A DNA stretch of 64,000 bases from Sipunculus nudus (taxonomy: Eukaryota > Annelida > Sipuncula > Golfingiida > Sipunculidae). The stretch lies in NCBI GenBank assembly GCA_026874595.1, contig CM049306.1, forward strand, positions 41,170,019-41,234,018. Reading direction: 5' to 3'. Under the pieces are notes generated by a model. It did no database searches, was not told the DNA's origin, and was given only the letters and a program-made list of their open reading frames with translations. Positions 43,187 through 54,467 of this stretch are shown piece by piece (within the stretch, counting starts at the first letter, position 1; each line of letters opens with the position of its first letter). Made by a program: the position numbers and the translations under genes.

Positions 43187-44799
43187 TTTAAACAAGGGAC
43201 CCATGGGTCACATCGCTCAGCTGAATTTTGGAAAATATTAGTAACTGCAAAATATTTTTATTTCTTTTGGTTTTTCATGTATATTATCATTAGAAAAGCT
43301 ATGAGAAAATGGCCATGCTAAAATGAAACTCTGTAAATTATAGAATAATAGACATGAGCAAAACCATTTAGTGATGCACCAAGGGAACAAATAGGCCTGG
43401 GTAAGTGTTATATAAAAGTAACATTTCATAAACAAATAATGTGGGAAGGTAATTAAGTTTTCAAAAGTTAAATATATGGCCATGTGAGTTAAAAATTAAT
43501 CCAACAAAGTTTGACCAATATTCCTAATTTTAATACTAAGTTAACAGTGTTATTCACACCTAGGCCCTGCCAACTTTAAGAGATATGAATGAAATGCTAC
43601 AAAGTCTTACAAAAGCACTTACATTAGATCCTCATATTTTATCACATTTGAATATTAGATTAAATTCCTGAATATTTTTTCTTTAAAACAATCAAAATTG
43701 TCCAAGTCTCATCAAAAAGAATTTATTTAACATTAAAATTATAAGATTCATCTTGTTTATTAGTCCTGTGTATTGAAGGGGTGGGTGGGGGGGAGGGGTC
43801 TCCGTTGTTTCTGCTCGTTGCTGAAAAAAATGTTAATTTTAAGATTCATCTAGTTCATAGTACAGGTCTGTCAACAGAATGGGGGTGGGGCGGGGGGGGG
43901 GGGGGAGCGGGGGTTGCCAGAGAAAAAGGCTCCCTGTGGTATGGTATTAACTGCAGACAGCCTGATCAAGCTCAGCTCAGTGGAGAGAGCTGCATTGAAT
44001 GACCTACAGTCACCAAAGTGGACTGCTTGACAATGTAAGGGAATATACAACAAGAGCCTCCAAAATAAATTCAATTACTAGCCTAATTTTGCAGCATTTA
44101 TTTTCAAATTTCAGATTTTAACAGATTTAATCCTTATTTGCACATGCTGTGAAAATTAAATCCACAGTACTTATAGAAAAAAACGTGCCATGGCCAAAGT
44201 TGGGCAAAATTTAAGGTACCAATTTTATATTTTTGCCAATATTTTAAAAAATTTAAAAGATTTTGATCTAATTTTTGGTATACAATTTATTTTTGATTAA
44301 TTAAAGTTGTATTACTGAAAAAAGTCCCTACCTTTAACACTTTTGGTCTTAAGTGACCAAATATTTTTCCTGATTTTTTTACAAAGTCCATTATGTTTGG
44401 GCCCATAACTTTTTTAAATTAAATAATACTGACTTAATTTCTGGCATGTATATAGGAACTATATAGAGGAATATTTATGGTAAATATGAAAAAAACCAGA
44501 TGAGTGGTTTTGATATTAGGCAGTCCTGAAGTGTGAAAATAGATTTCTAATAAAAAAATTGAGGTTTTTCCTTAATATCTCGAAGGAACTAAGTCCTATT
44601 GGCCCAATTTTCGGCATGGTAGGAGATTTTGGGGACATCTAACTGTATGCCGAATTTCAGATTCGTAGGTCCAATGGTGTCGAAACGTGCCAGTCTTACG
44701 GACGGACATCCGGACGGACGGACAGACAGACAGACGGACGGACGACGGACAATGGACCACGACTATAGCTAAGATGACTTATAGTCAACTGAGCTAAAA
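43187..44799 (+). mobile_element. Helentron/pearl-like element, family 1, copy a
   Basis: Head AACAAGGGACCCATGGGTCA then CATCGCTCAGCTGA; core GCTGTGAAAATTAAATCCAC through ATTTCTGGCATGTATATAGG and CTCGAAGGAACTAAGTCC; then (CGGA)n/(CAGA)n and the tail GACTATAGCTAAGATGACTT ATAGTCAACTGAGCTAAAAA, which folds into a stem. GCTCAGCTGA near the head is the inverse of TCAGCTGAGC in the tail consensus. Lies downstream of gene B; may contribute its 3' end (AATAAA on the minus strand at 44287-44292). Confidence 0.6.
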
Positions 44800-44917
44800 A
44801 TGTATAATACTTTGTTAAGCATCAATACCACAATTATACTGGAGTTAAGACTCCTTGGCAGGAAATGGGCAGCAGTATCAATGTTCTTTGCGTTCAGACA
44901 TATATTGCCTATATATA

Positions 44918-45012
44918 CAGTAAAACCTCGATAACCTCGGTTTAGCGACCACCTCAAAAATGCGACCACACTTCAAGGTCCTGTTGGTGGTCGTTATTTC
45001 GAAGTTTTACTG
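44918..45012. mobile_element. 95-bp pogo-type MITE in the 3' flank of gene B
   Basis: Ends CAGTAAAACCTCGATAAC ... and, inverted, CAGTAAAACTTCGAAATAAC; GCGACCACC / GGTGGTCG continue the pairing inward. Flanked by TA on both sides (44916-44917, 45013-45014). It starts 43 nt past the gene B stop codon, so it is probably transcribed in the 3' UTR. Confidence 0.85.
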
Positions 45013-45055
45013 TACTTCATAAAACAACAACATGAACCCTACAGTTGCTTCTACA

Positions 45056-45279
45056 TCAGTCTCTCTCATCAGATTTTTTCTTAGGACGGCATCTCCCGCA
45101 GCAGAATCTCCCAGATTCCTTGTAGGTTGGCAAAAACGGCATGTGCTCCATGTATTTTGTCCTCTTCAAGATAGAGGTGATATAAGGAATGTCGTAAACT
45201 TTCAGTTCAGGTCCTGCCTCAACTCGCCCAGCCTCCATGCTTTGTATGAAGGGTAACAACCCCCTATCCTCGTTGGTTC
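45056..45279 (-). CDS. SLC23-like: Gene B exon 11 (C-terminal tail and stop)
   Basis: TNEDRGLLPFIQSMEAG, VYDIPYITSILKR, MPFLPTYKESG and a basic Cys-containing tail ending KKKSDERD-stop. Five residues longer than gene A. Intron 10 (45280-48479) is inflated by Helentron-like repeats. Confidence 0.92.
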
Positions 45280-48200
45280 CTAAAATTGATTTTAAACGAT
45301 ATATATGCAATTGTCTAAATCCTTACGTCACTAGATGATTTAAAATAAATTAAAACATGACGTAACATATATCTTCCTACACATTTTCAAACGAGTTTGT
45401 ATTATAGCATTCCGTAATACTTTTGTGCTGCGATGTGAACATAACAAGGGACCTATGGGTTACGACGCTCAGCTGTTATATATGATAAAAAAATATTATT
45501 TAGAAATGAGGCACATGCTGGTTTTGTGTGGTAATAAATATAAGCTGTATTATGAGTTGTTGTTGTTTAGCTTATGTATGATTTTGATAGTACCTTTGGA
45601 GACAGGGAAGAGGATTGATTTCATTTATTTTATTAACAAATGGAGTACTACTGTCACACAGATTTTGACTTGGCCATATAACTTATAAGCAGAACATATA
45701 ATATAAGAGTTTAACTATTTATTAAAAAAATTACAAATATTGTCCCAAATATAATTTTTATTAAAAATAATAAGAGAATCATATGATTTTTTAAAATGAA
45801 ATATAACTGATATGATTATTAAAATAATATTAAAGAATATATTCATGAATGCATTCATGAATACATTTTGAAAGTATTTGCACGAGTATTCATATACTTT
45901 CATTTTTACCTGAATTCCCATTCTTTATGCAAGAAATTTTATAATGGAGTACATAATCATATTCGTATTTAAATACAATTACAAAGTATTCGCACCATGT
46001 CTGGTATTTATTCAGTTTTCACCAAACAATGATGTTGAGAATCCAGAATATACAAAATTCACACATTTAAATAATGATCATAAGTACCTGGTTTTATGGC
46101 TTTTATTTATATTAAAAAATAACTGTAAAAAATTCATTTTGGACTAATTTCACATCAATGTACACACTAGACACAGTAGGAATCTAGATTAATATTATCA
46201 ACTGCATCTTTGTCTATCATTAAATTCCTTCATATAATCCTTAATGATTAGTAATGAATAATATTATTTACTTCTTTATCATTAAAAATGAAATGAAAAA
46301 TGCCATAGGTGACTGCATGGTGTTATTTGGAATATGTGACATTCTACCCATCGATACAAGATTCTTATATCATCAGTAACTGCAAGTTAATTTCCTGTTA
46401 TTATAAACTAACAAATTCCTTTTCTATTTTTCTTTAATTTGTTATTAAAAAACAATAAAAATTTATTAATTTATTGTTTATTGTTATGTTGTTGGTTAAA
46501 ACTACTAGATGAGTTGGGTTGAACACCTGGATCAACTGTGGCTGGCCATAAGCTGCCTGGATTCTCCCCTCAAGCGTGCATAATTTGATGAAAGGTCAAC
46601 AAGGTCAACATACAGGTGACTCAAGAGGGGCTGGAGAGAGCCAAAGTCTGACAGGGTCTCATAAAAAACATTAATAAAAGCTACACTATTTGGCAAATTT
46701 CTTTCAGCTTTCTAAACTAAAAAGCTGAAATCCTTATGTGTGCATGATATGAAAATTATATCAACAGTGCTCACGGGAAACAAACGTGCCATGGTCACAG
46801 TTGGGCAAAATTTAAGGTACTAATTTTATATTTATACTAATAACTTATAAAATTTGAAAAATTCAGAACTAATTTTGGGTATTCAATTGAATCTTGATTA
46901 AATAATGTTACATCCCTGACAAAAAAGATCTCTAGCTTCAGCAATGCCCTTGTTAAGGGAGTAAATATATTTCATGATTTTTTACAAAGTGCATTATGTT
47001 TGGGCCCATAACTTAAAAAAATACACAATACTGACATCATTTCTGGCATGTGCACAGTGAATGTATAGAAAAATATGTATATTATATATGATCAAAGTCA
47101 GATCAGTGGTTTTGATATTAGGCAGTCTTAAAGTGTAACATTGGGTTTTTAATAGAAAAATGAAGTTTTTCATTGATATCTCGAAGGAATTAAGTCCTAG
47201 TGACCAAATTCTTGGCATGGTAGGGGATTTTGGAGAAATCTAACTGTATGCCAAATTTAAGGAACTTAGAGCTGAAGCTTGGGAGCTGAGCTCTAGCAAA
47301 CTGCATAACACTAGCAATATGTGACATGGTGCTTGAAAACTTGAATAATATCTACAGTTTTTGATCAACTGGTTTCAAATTTTTGGTGTTAACAGTTGAA
47401 ATGCTAACAAAAACATGCTGTGAAAATTAAATCCACAGCAGTTACAGCAAAAAAACGTGCCATGGTCAAAGTTGGGCAAAATTTAAGGTACCAATTTTTT
47501 ATTTTGCTATTATTTTTAAAAATTTAAAAGATTTTGATCTAATTTTGGGTATACAATTTAATTTTGATTAATAAAAGTAATATTACTGGAAAAAAGTGCT
47601 TAGCTTTAACAAGTTTTGTGTTAAGTGATAAAATTTCTTTCCTGATTATTTACAAAATGCATTATGTTTGGGCCCATAACTTTTTTAAATTATATAATAC
47701 AGACCTAATTTCTGGCATGTACATAGGAATTATATAGAGGATTATTTATAGGAAATATGAGGAAAAACAGATGAGTGGTTTTGATATTAGGCAGTCCTAA
47801 AGTGTGAAAATAGGTTTTTAATAAAAAATTTAGGTTTTTCCTTAATTTCTCAAAGGAATGAAGTCGCAAAGACCCAGTTTTCGGCTTGGTAGGAGATCTT
47901 GGGGACATCTAACATTATGCTGAATTTTGGATTCCTAGGTCTTACGGTTTCAAAACGTGCCACATCTACGGACGGACGGACGGACGGACGGACGGACGGA
48001 CGGACAGACGGACGGACGACGGACAATGGACCACGACTATAGCTCAGATGACTTATAGTCAGCTGAGCTAAAAATACATTAATTATTATGTATTGAATCA
48101 TCAGTGAATCTTTTCAACTTAACTGGTACCACGTGCCTACAACGACAGGCAATAAATGTCTGGGTAGATTATATAAACATGAAAATATTATATTTTGTTT

Positions 48201-51200
48201 AATTAAGAATGATAAATGTAAAACGTCTTTGTTATTTTGACGATCAGGATAATTTCGAACCCCTTTGATTTGTATTTAATTTTATTTGATAAAAAACAAC
48301 AGTACTGATCTATCGATTTATTCAAACATAACAGTGCACATGCTCAAGGAAATGGTCTGTAAGATTAATGGTTAAGCATGATGTGAAATTTTACCAAATC
48401 GTCTATTGTTATCATCGATCTTGCGGGCGAGGCTCTTATGATGGGGTTATGCAAAAAAAGCATCTGGAGTTCTATATACCTGGCACAGTGTTGTCTAATA
48501 ACAGCCCGGTGACGCCTCCGACAAACATGGCTGTACTTAGGAAAACCGTGATGACCTGGTCTAATACCACGACTCCTGGAACAGAAGATGATCTTATGAT
48601 ACATTCTGTCACCTTTCGCCATACCTTTCGAAGTAATCTTAGATTCAAGAAGAGCATTAAAAAGTAGATATTTAAAATTATAAAAAAAAAAAACTTAATG
48701 CAATACAATTTGAACTTGAATAATTTTGATTCAACGCTGCACGTGGCAGGTAGTTCCCAACTGTTAAATATTATTTTGACAAATGTTATTGTAAAGAACT
48801 AACGATCGAGGACGTATTTAATTTTGAAGAAATGGGATTGTGTTCATGGTCACTAAATTCTGGTGCAAATACGTTTTAAAGGTGCCCATTCACTAACCTT
48901 TTGAAAAAATAGTGATTTCTGGCTTCTTCTGTGATTATATAAATTACCCAAGGGTAATTTTGGTTGTGAAAAGTTTTTCGAAGGCCTCGGTGAAGGATAT
49001 ATCAACTTGTTTATCAAAATCATGGGGAAAAAGGAGAAAATCATGTAAACTAAGGTATTAGGTTGCATATATGCGGAGGTAAAAAGGTCACTTGTTGCAA
49101 AACGCCCTAACAATACTCTAGCTTATTTGTATATGCTGCCACATGGCCTTGTTGAATTGGTTTTATTTTGGCAGGTCCCCACATGTTATAAACATGTTGA
49201 AATACACTAAACAAACAGCCTGTGTGCGGTGATATCAACTTTTTTTGCCTATTTTCATAAAAGCTCTAAGGGATTACCTTTTGTGTATAAAGGTCAGATA
49301 GGTGATTGGACTCTTTAAACCAGGATAATACAGCACTCACCTGTCTGTATAACATCTTTATGTTCCTGAACCCACAAAGGAACAACCAGACCCGCCAGAA
49401 TAGACACACCGAGTATGGTCAGGTTACGAGGGGCCTCTAGGTCTACGGTCTGTAGATTTGACAGAGCAACACTGACTACCATCCCCATCAGTACAAGGTT
49501 CAGGCCCCCAATAACTGGCTCCGGGATGGTGGAGAGGACGGCGCCGACTTTACCGATAATACCACAGAGTATCAGCGCAAAACTCATCCAAAGCCAGATC
49601 CATCGGCTCGCCACCTGAAATGTATTACGTGAGAGAATGGCCCTTAATCTGTCAGAAAGACAGATCCACCTGCCCGCCACCAAAAGAGTATTACGTGAGA
49701 GAATGGTCCTAAATCTAGCAGAAAGCCAGATCCATCTGCACGCCACCTGCAAAATTATACGGCTTAGGTCGCTAACCAAACTAATAAATAATTAACTTTC
49801 ACCATTAATCGATAATCAATATCCATCTGAAGGGATCTCAGATCTTTCTTTTGGATTTACTACTCTGTGCAATGTTACAGAAAGCACTCTTTGCAGAGGA
49901 ACACGACTATAAACTAGAATACGGGTAGTCGACAAGCGACTACGTGTATCCGCCGAAATCAGAGTGGGACGGGTAGATTGAGGAATGGATTCAATGACAA
50001 GAGGAAATAAACAGGGGTGTGTTGCATATTAGCATGGATGTCTGCAGCTGATATGTGTATATACGTGGCGCCACCTGCCACAAAATCCTGGAAGTTATCC
50101 AAGTTGTTTACAATTGCAAAATTTTAGCCAGATAAGTCAAACCAGTCCGGAGATATAAGCCTGGATGTCTGCAGCCTGAACGTGAAGGTAGGTGGCGCCT
50201 CCAAAAAATCAAGAAAGCTATCCAGGATGAATACACATGCAAAATTTCAGGTGGATAAGTCAATTCACTGCAGAGATACGAGTGATTTTATCCCATAGCA
50301 GATGAACAGATGGACGCTGTGCAAAAATGGTTGCAGTTGGCGACACCATTTTTCATGTATGTTATAAAGCTATCCAAGAGCTACATTTGAGCATTTTTTC
50401 CCTGATTGGTCAAACGTGTCTGAAGATATGTGGGTTAATGTGTCAAAACAGACGCACAGATGGACGTACTGGACAGAGGAAAGGTCAGAGGTCAACGCGA
50501 AATATTTTGGCACCAGTTCACATGTGCCCCGATAATCGTGTAAAGTTTCGGAAAAATCTGTCCAGTGGTCTCAGAGTTCTATTCCGGAAACGAACGCGGC
50601 GGCGGCGGCGGAACCCGGTCAAAAACATATTATCCGCAAAGCTTTGCTTTGGCGGATACAATTATCTAATATAATACATTTTAGCGGTATATCCTGAATT
50701 CTGATATGCGACTTGCGACATCTGATTTTCAGTCTGTAGGGGAAAAAACTGAAGCCCCCTAGAGTGGTTACGAAATTTGATAAGGGCATGGAACTACGAC
50801 AGAAAAGTACTTCGACAGTCTCGGGGTGGGATTAAAGCTGCAGGACAGTTTGCTGGCCAATAGGCCCGTTTCGTCCATTAAGGAGCCGGAGGAACGACCT
50901 AAGGATGACCGCGAACATAGAATCATATTTAATGGTCTGATCGAAGGTCTGATGATATAACGTACCCCGGTAATGCAGATGAAGCCAATGACGCCACTGT
51001 GCGACGTAGTAGAATGGCCAGCTCCGAAGAGTCCACACAACACCCCTCCTAGACCCTCCAGGGCGATACCACGATTAACCGCGTGCTTCGGCGGGGGTGG
51101 CAGGGAGCAGACTCGGGCCGTGGCATAGTAGTCACCCACCGAGTCAATAATGGAGCTAGCCGTGGCGGCAAGCATTCCAATGAACACGCTCACACTGAAC

Positions 51201-54200
51201 TGGGGAATGCCCCATTGACCTGAATTAGAAAGTACATGTACAGATGTTAAGTACGAACATATCCATCATCAATAATGATATAGTATCCTCAAATCTTGGC
51301 AAGACCCTTTTTTTTAATATTTCACTCGCTTCCTCTTCAATTTTCGTCATGTCATCATTGACGGATGGGGGAAATCCACAGGCTTCAGAGGTTTGTTGAC
51401 CAGCTCAGACTATCCAAGACCGACGACCATATCATATTTTCGATTCCCTTCCCCACGGACGTTAAACATATCTTTAATGCATAATGTTCAGTCTAATTTA
51501 CAAAAAAAACTGTAATTCAACATAGAAAAGATTAATTTTCATAGACACACACACATATATATATTTATAAATATATGATGAAAGACTTGTATGTTACCTG
51601 GATAAGGCATGTAGAACCATTTGCTCTGGTAGACGGCGTCCATCTTAGCGTCTGTCCGCGCCCTGTACTCGGGTAATGTCGGGTCTGACGTCAGCTGTCC
51701 GGTCGCTGTTAGGATGTAGCACGTGAGCCAAGCCAAACCCATGGCAAGGGCCGTCTGGTGTATACATAAGAGAAAGGTCAGCCCCATCAAACAACTGACA
51801 CATTTGTCTACACACAAAACAGTGGTAACACTTGTCAGTGGTACTTTACATCATTGTCTTATGAAACGAGTTGATCATCACTTCACATGGCTATTGAAAT
51901 TTTTTGTTTAACTTTGAAAATAAAAGTCATTCATAATCTTTTAATTCCGTAGGAATATATGTCAAAGAAGGTTGCAAAAAATCGCATTTACGGCTGGTAA
52001 AGAAGAGCAATACATTCTTTTCAAATAACAGTACAATCTTAAATATCGACTTAATGAAGAAACCATCACTACCTGAAATTTCGCCTGTAGATGAACGAGA
52101 ATGATCTATCTATTTTGGTCATTAAGCTAGCTAGTATACAAAATGTAACAAACATATAATACCGGAAATAATCTGAAAACTGGAAGTCTGCCCCAGTGGA
52201 AGCCCTTCTGTTTGTTGAAGGCCGGAAACGGAACCCGCACTTGGCCAAGGTAGAGTGAAAAGAGCAGAACCAGGCAGGCCGACCTGAATCCAAGTAAACA
52301 GTTTAATTGCAGGTACTGATTAATCGCATATTTATCAAGGTAATCCTAATGAATAATTACGTTACCCTTTCGACAAAAGCTGTTTTTCATTCTAAACGAA
52401 CTTCGGCCGAGCCGGCCTTGATTACTTGTCCTAACTGTGAAACTTCCAAATGTTAATTTGTCACACTTCAAGAAAACATTTTCCGGTTTACACTATATTG
52501 CGCATTTTTTATTACAGACTAGAAAACGGGCAGTCATCAACCGACTACAGGTATCCATCAATTCACAGAGGCCATTAACAAAGTACGGCATTGAAGTTCC
52601 TGACATGACACGGTTTCCAATTTATGGCATCAGAGATGCCAAAGTATCCCAAGACAGATGGATTGACGAAACAACAAAATATGGGAAGACGACAAGCCAC
52701 AACAGTATTCACTAAGTGCATATTGGACAAGAACGTTTTCTCTTATCGCATGAACATTTACCTTATCCATATATGCTACGACTGAAATTTCAATATTGTG
52801 AACAAATAAGATCATTTCAAATTTTGTATTTGTATAATTTACAAAAGTATTATACAAATAAGCGCCTTTCCATGACATATATTGTACTTAAAGACATGAA
52901 AGTCTTTATTTCTTTTAGCACTCACATCATAGATATTCCCCAGTGGGTTTCCATGGCAGACGACACAGACTTAAACAGGGATAGTCCCACTAGAGCCACT
53001 GTTGGTGTGATCGTAAGCGGCCCGATAAAACGCATGAGGAATCCCATAATTCCCGTCACTCCAAGTATGACCTGCACCAGAGATGCAGTGACCAGGGCCC
53101 CGGATATCTTCAAGAGATAACATGACAGAAATTACCACACTAAAACGGATGAAAACCTTAAGTTAGTACGGTGTGTACGGTATCGCTTTGATGATTTTGC
53201 CTTCCTTTTTGGTAATTTTTAATTTCTATATTTACCAAGTGAATACTTATGACAACATATCTTATTTCAACAACATTTGTTTCAGCTCAGATATTTGACA
53301 CAGAAGATCCTAATTTTGGTAAAATGAAATAAAATACAAACCAGAAACTGTCGCAGGAACCTGAGCCCTAAACATAAAGTATAGGTTGTCGATATAACGG
53401 AATCCGGACACTGAGTGTCACTTCTCGCCGACAGGTGTCGCTTAGGTATAGGGAAAGGTCTATTCAGAGATATTAATAATCGTATCCGAACACAAAAATT
53501 CATCATCATTATTTTTTTAAAAATATAAATGGTTTCTGATTTGTACTAGTTGTGGAGTACTTACTATCTGCATTCTCGGCCTCCACTGTACGGACAGATC
53601 CAGCCCCGCTGATGACGTGGCGTTGATACCGGAAGTAAGGTTTACAATCATTGTTTCTGCAATATACAGATCTTGGCCAGTAAGATCATCGACAACAAAT
53701 GTCCAATCTTAGCTTCCCCGCTCTCTGGCTGATTATCCAGAACTATCCGAGATCGGGCACTGTGACGGGTTATTTATGAATGAAGCCTACTAAATAAGAA
53801 AAGACCCGTGGGACAGGAATATTGTTACATGATATTACATTTTTTAACCGTTGTGAAAAGTTATCGGTAATAAATGCAGCTTTTTACCCTTTGATTTTAA
53901 TAAACTCTTTTACAGGCCATCTGCTCCTATCTTAATAACATTGTGAGCGTATCAGGAATCCTATAATTGTAGATATTTAGTCCACCTATAGTATATACAG
54001 TCGGATATAAATGGAATTATTGCCTCTGCCGGGGGGGGGGGGGCGCGTTGCATCCCCATAACTCACGCAATCATGAATGGAGTCTCATTAAATTTCAGGG
54101 TATTTCTGGAATAGGCCAAAGAAGAGTCGATTTGATTTTGTTGTGAATCCGGCACATCACGCGGATCCAGGAACACCATCAAGGAATATTGACAAATATA

Positions 54201-54467
54201 CAGTCACTTCTGCACGAATGAACCTGGGGATGTGTGCCGAATAAGTGAAGCTTGCATTCATTAGAATGTAGATTTCTAGTTTCTTCTGTACTGAAAAATT
54301 CTGGAATAATTTCAATCTCTTTGAGAGGTGAGAAATTATGTATACGAAGAAGAGAAACCTTACCATTGTCTGTTCTCGGCAACACGTCACAGCGCCACTG
54401 TTCCAGACTCATCATGGCGATGATTGGTGGAAAGAATGAGAACGAGCTACTCTGGATGACCGGTATC
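45056..54467 (-). CDS. SLC23-like: SLC23 / nucleobase-ascorbate transporter, gene B (exons 3-11; 5' part not in window)
   Basis: Tandem paralogue of gene A, same strand. Exons: 54364-54467, 53565-53656, 52926-53107, 52163-52283, 51598-51754, 50966-51219, 49341-49614, 48480-48575, 45056-45279. Exons 3-10 have exactly the lengths and phases of gene A; the last is 15 nt longer. 1504 nt are visible, giving 500 aa and a stop in an unbroken frame, which argues for a working gene rather than a pseudogene. It shares the unusual DSVGDYYA and GVIGFICITG motifs. The sequence begins mid-Arg codon with IPVIQSSSF, so the N-terminal tail and TM1-TM3 (exons 1-2 of A) must lie beyond 64000, over 9.5 kb upstream, or be missing. 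Exons 8-9 are much closer to A than exons 4, 6 and 11. Confidence 0.92.
45437..48072 (+). mobile_element. Helentron/pearl-like family 1 cluster in intron 10 of gene B
   Basis: Head motif ACAAGGGACCTATGGGTTAC at 45439; two core units follow, at about 46730-47260 (no microsatellite) and 47400-48072 with (CGGA)n and tail GACTATAGCTCAGATGACTT ATAGTCAGCTGAGCTAAAAA. TAGCTCAG and CTGAGCTA in the tail pair perfectly. The AT-rich text between 45700 and 46500 shows no recognisable structure. Confidence 0.55.
48480..48575 (-). CDS. SLC23-like: Gene B exon 10 (TM14)
   Basis: VVVLDQVITVFLSTAMFVGG and VTGLLLDNTVP plus G; acceptor TTCCAG, donor GTATAT; 96 nt. Confidence 0.94.
49341..49614 (-). CDS. SLC23-like: Gene B exon 9 (TM11-TM13), possible 132-nt 5' extension
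   Basis: VASRWIWLWM to HKDVIQT plus G, donor GTGAGT. Two 66-bp direct repeats of its 5' end lie immediately upstream (49615-49746), are open in the exon's frame, and end at another good acceptor (TTTTGCAG before 49746). Use of that site would add 44 residues after the TM10 motif. Confidence 0.93.
49615..49746. repeat. 66-bp repeat units beside exon 9 of gene B (2 copies)
   Basis: Units at 49615 and 49681, nearly identical to the first units in gene A; then CTGCAAAATT, matching the outer edge of the gene A array at 28354. The homologous edges show that gene A gained everything in between. Confidence 0.92.
49917..50662 (+). mobile_element. Helentron-like element, family 2, copy 2, in intron 8 of gene B
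   Basis: Same start GAATACGGGTAGTCGACAAG and TGTATCCGCCGAAATCAGAG; the 3' end has (GGC)n, AACCCGGTC and TTGGCGGATACAATTA, whose reverse complement repeats TGTATCCGCC of the 5' side. Terminal stem TATCCGC...GGCGGATA. Confidence 0.65.
50966..51219 (-). CDS. SLC23-like: Gene B exon 8 (NAT signature)
   Basis: Same divergent TM8 (IIDSVGDYY) and TM10 (GVIGFICITG) signatures as gene A. I count about 25 nucleotide differences from exon 8 of A over 254 nt, mostly silent. Confidence 0.95.
51598..51754 (-). CDS. SLC23-like: Gene B exon 7 (TM7 and loop)
   Basis: TALAMGLAWLTCYILTATGQ then the polar loop with RARTDAK and WFYMPYP; 157 nt. Protein almost unchanged from gene A. Confidence 0.94.
52163..52283 (-). 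CDS. SLC23-like: Gene B exon 6
   Basis: SACLVLLFSLYLGQVRVPFP then KGFHWGRLPVFRLFP; acceptor ATTCAG, donor GTATTA, 121 nt. The central loop differs from gene A. Confidence 0.92.
52926..53107 (-). CDS. SLC23-like: Gene B exon 5 (TM4-TM6)
   Basis: ISGALVTASLVQVILGVTG and RFIGPLTITPTVALVGLSLF, ending in phase 2 before GTGAGT; 182 nt. Nearly identical to gene A at protein level. Confidence 0.95.
53565..53656 (-). CDS. SLC23-like: Gene B exon 4 (glycosylated loop)
   Basis: 30 codons with sequons NLT and NAT and ending VQWRPRMQI before GTAAGT. Loop sequence has diverged strongly from gene A while length (92 nt), both sequon positions in kind and splice phases are kept. Confidence 0.88.
54119..54280 (+). 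repeat. Dispersed repeat, copy 2, in intron 3/2 flank of gene B
   Basis: Second copy of the 8.1-kb repeat, ending about 85 bp downstream (on the gene's strand) of exon 3 of gene B. Confidence 0.65.
54364..54467 (-). CDS. SLC23-like: Gene B exon 3
   Basis: IPVIQSSSFSFFPPIIAMM then SLEQWRCDVLPRTDN; acceptor TTTCCAG, donor GTAAGG, 104 nt as in A. First exon of gene B that I can find. Confidence 0.92.

Noticed and set aside
45425-45688. 87-codon plus-strand frame in intron 10 of gene B
   Set aside because: Starts in the head of a Helentron-like element and continues through AT-rich DNA with no motif.
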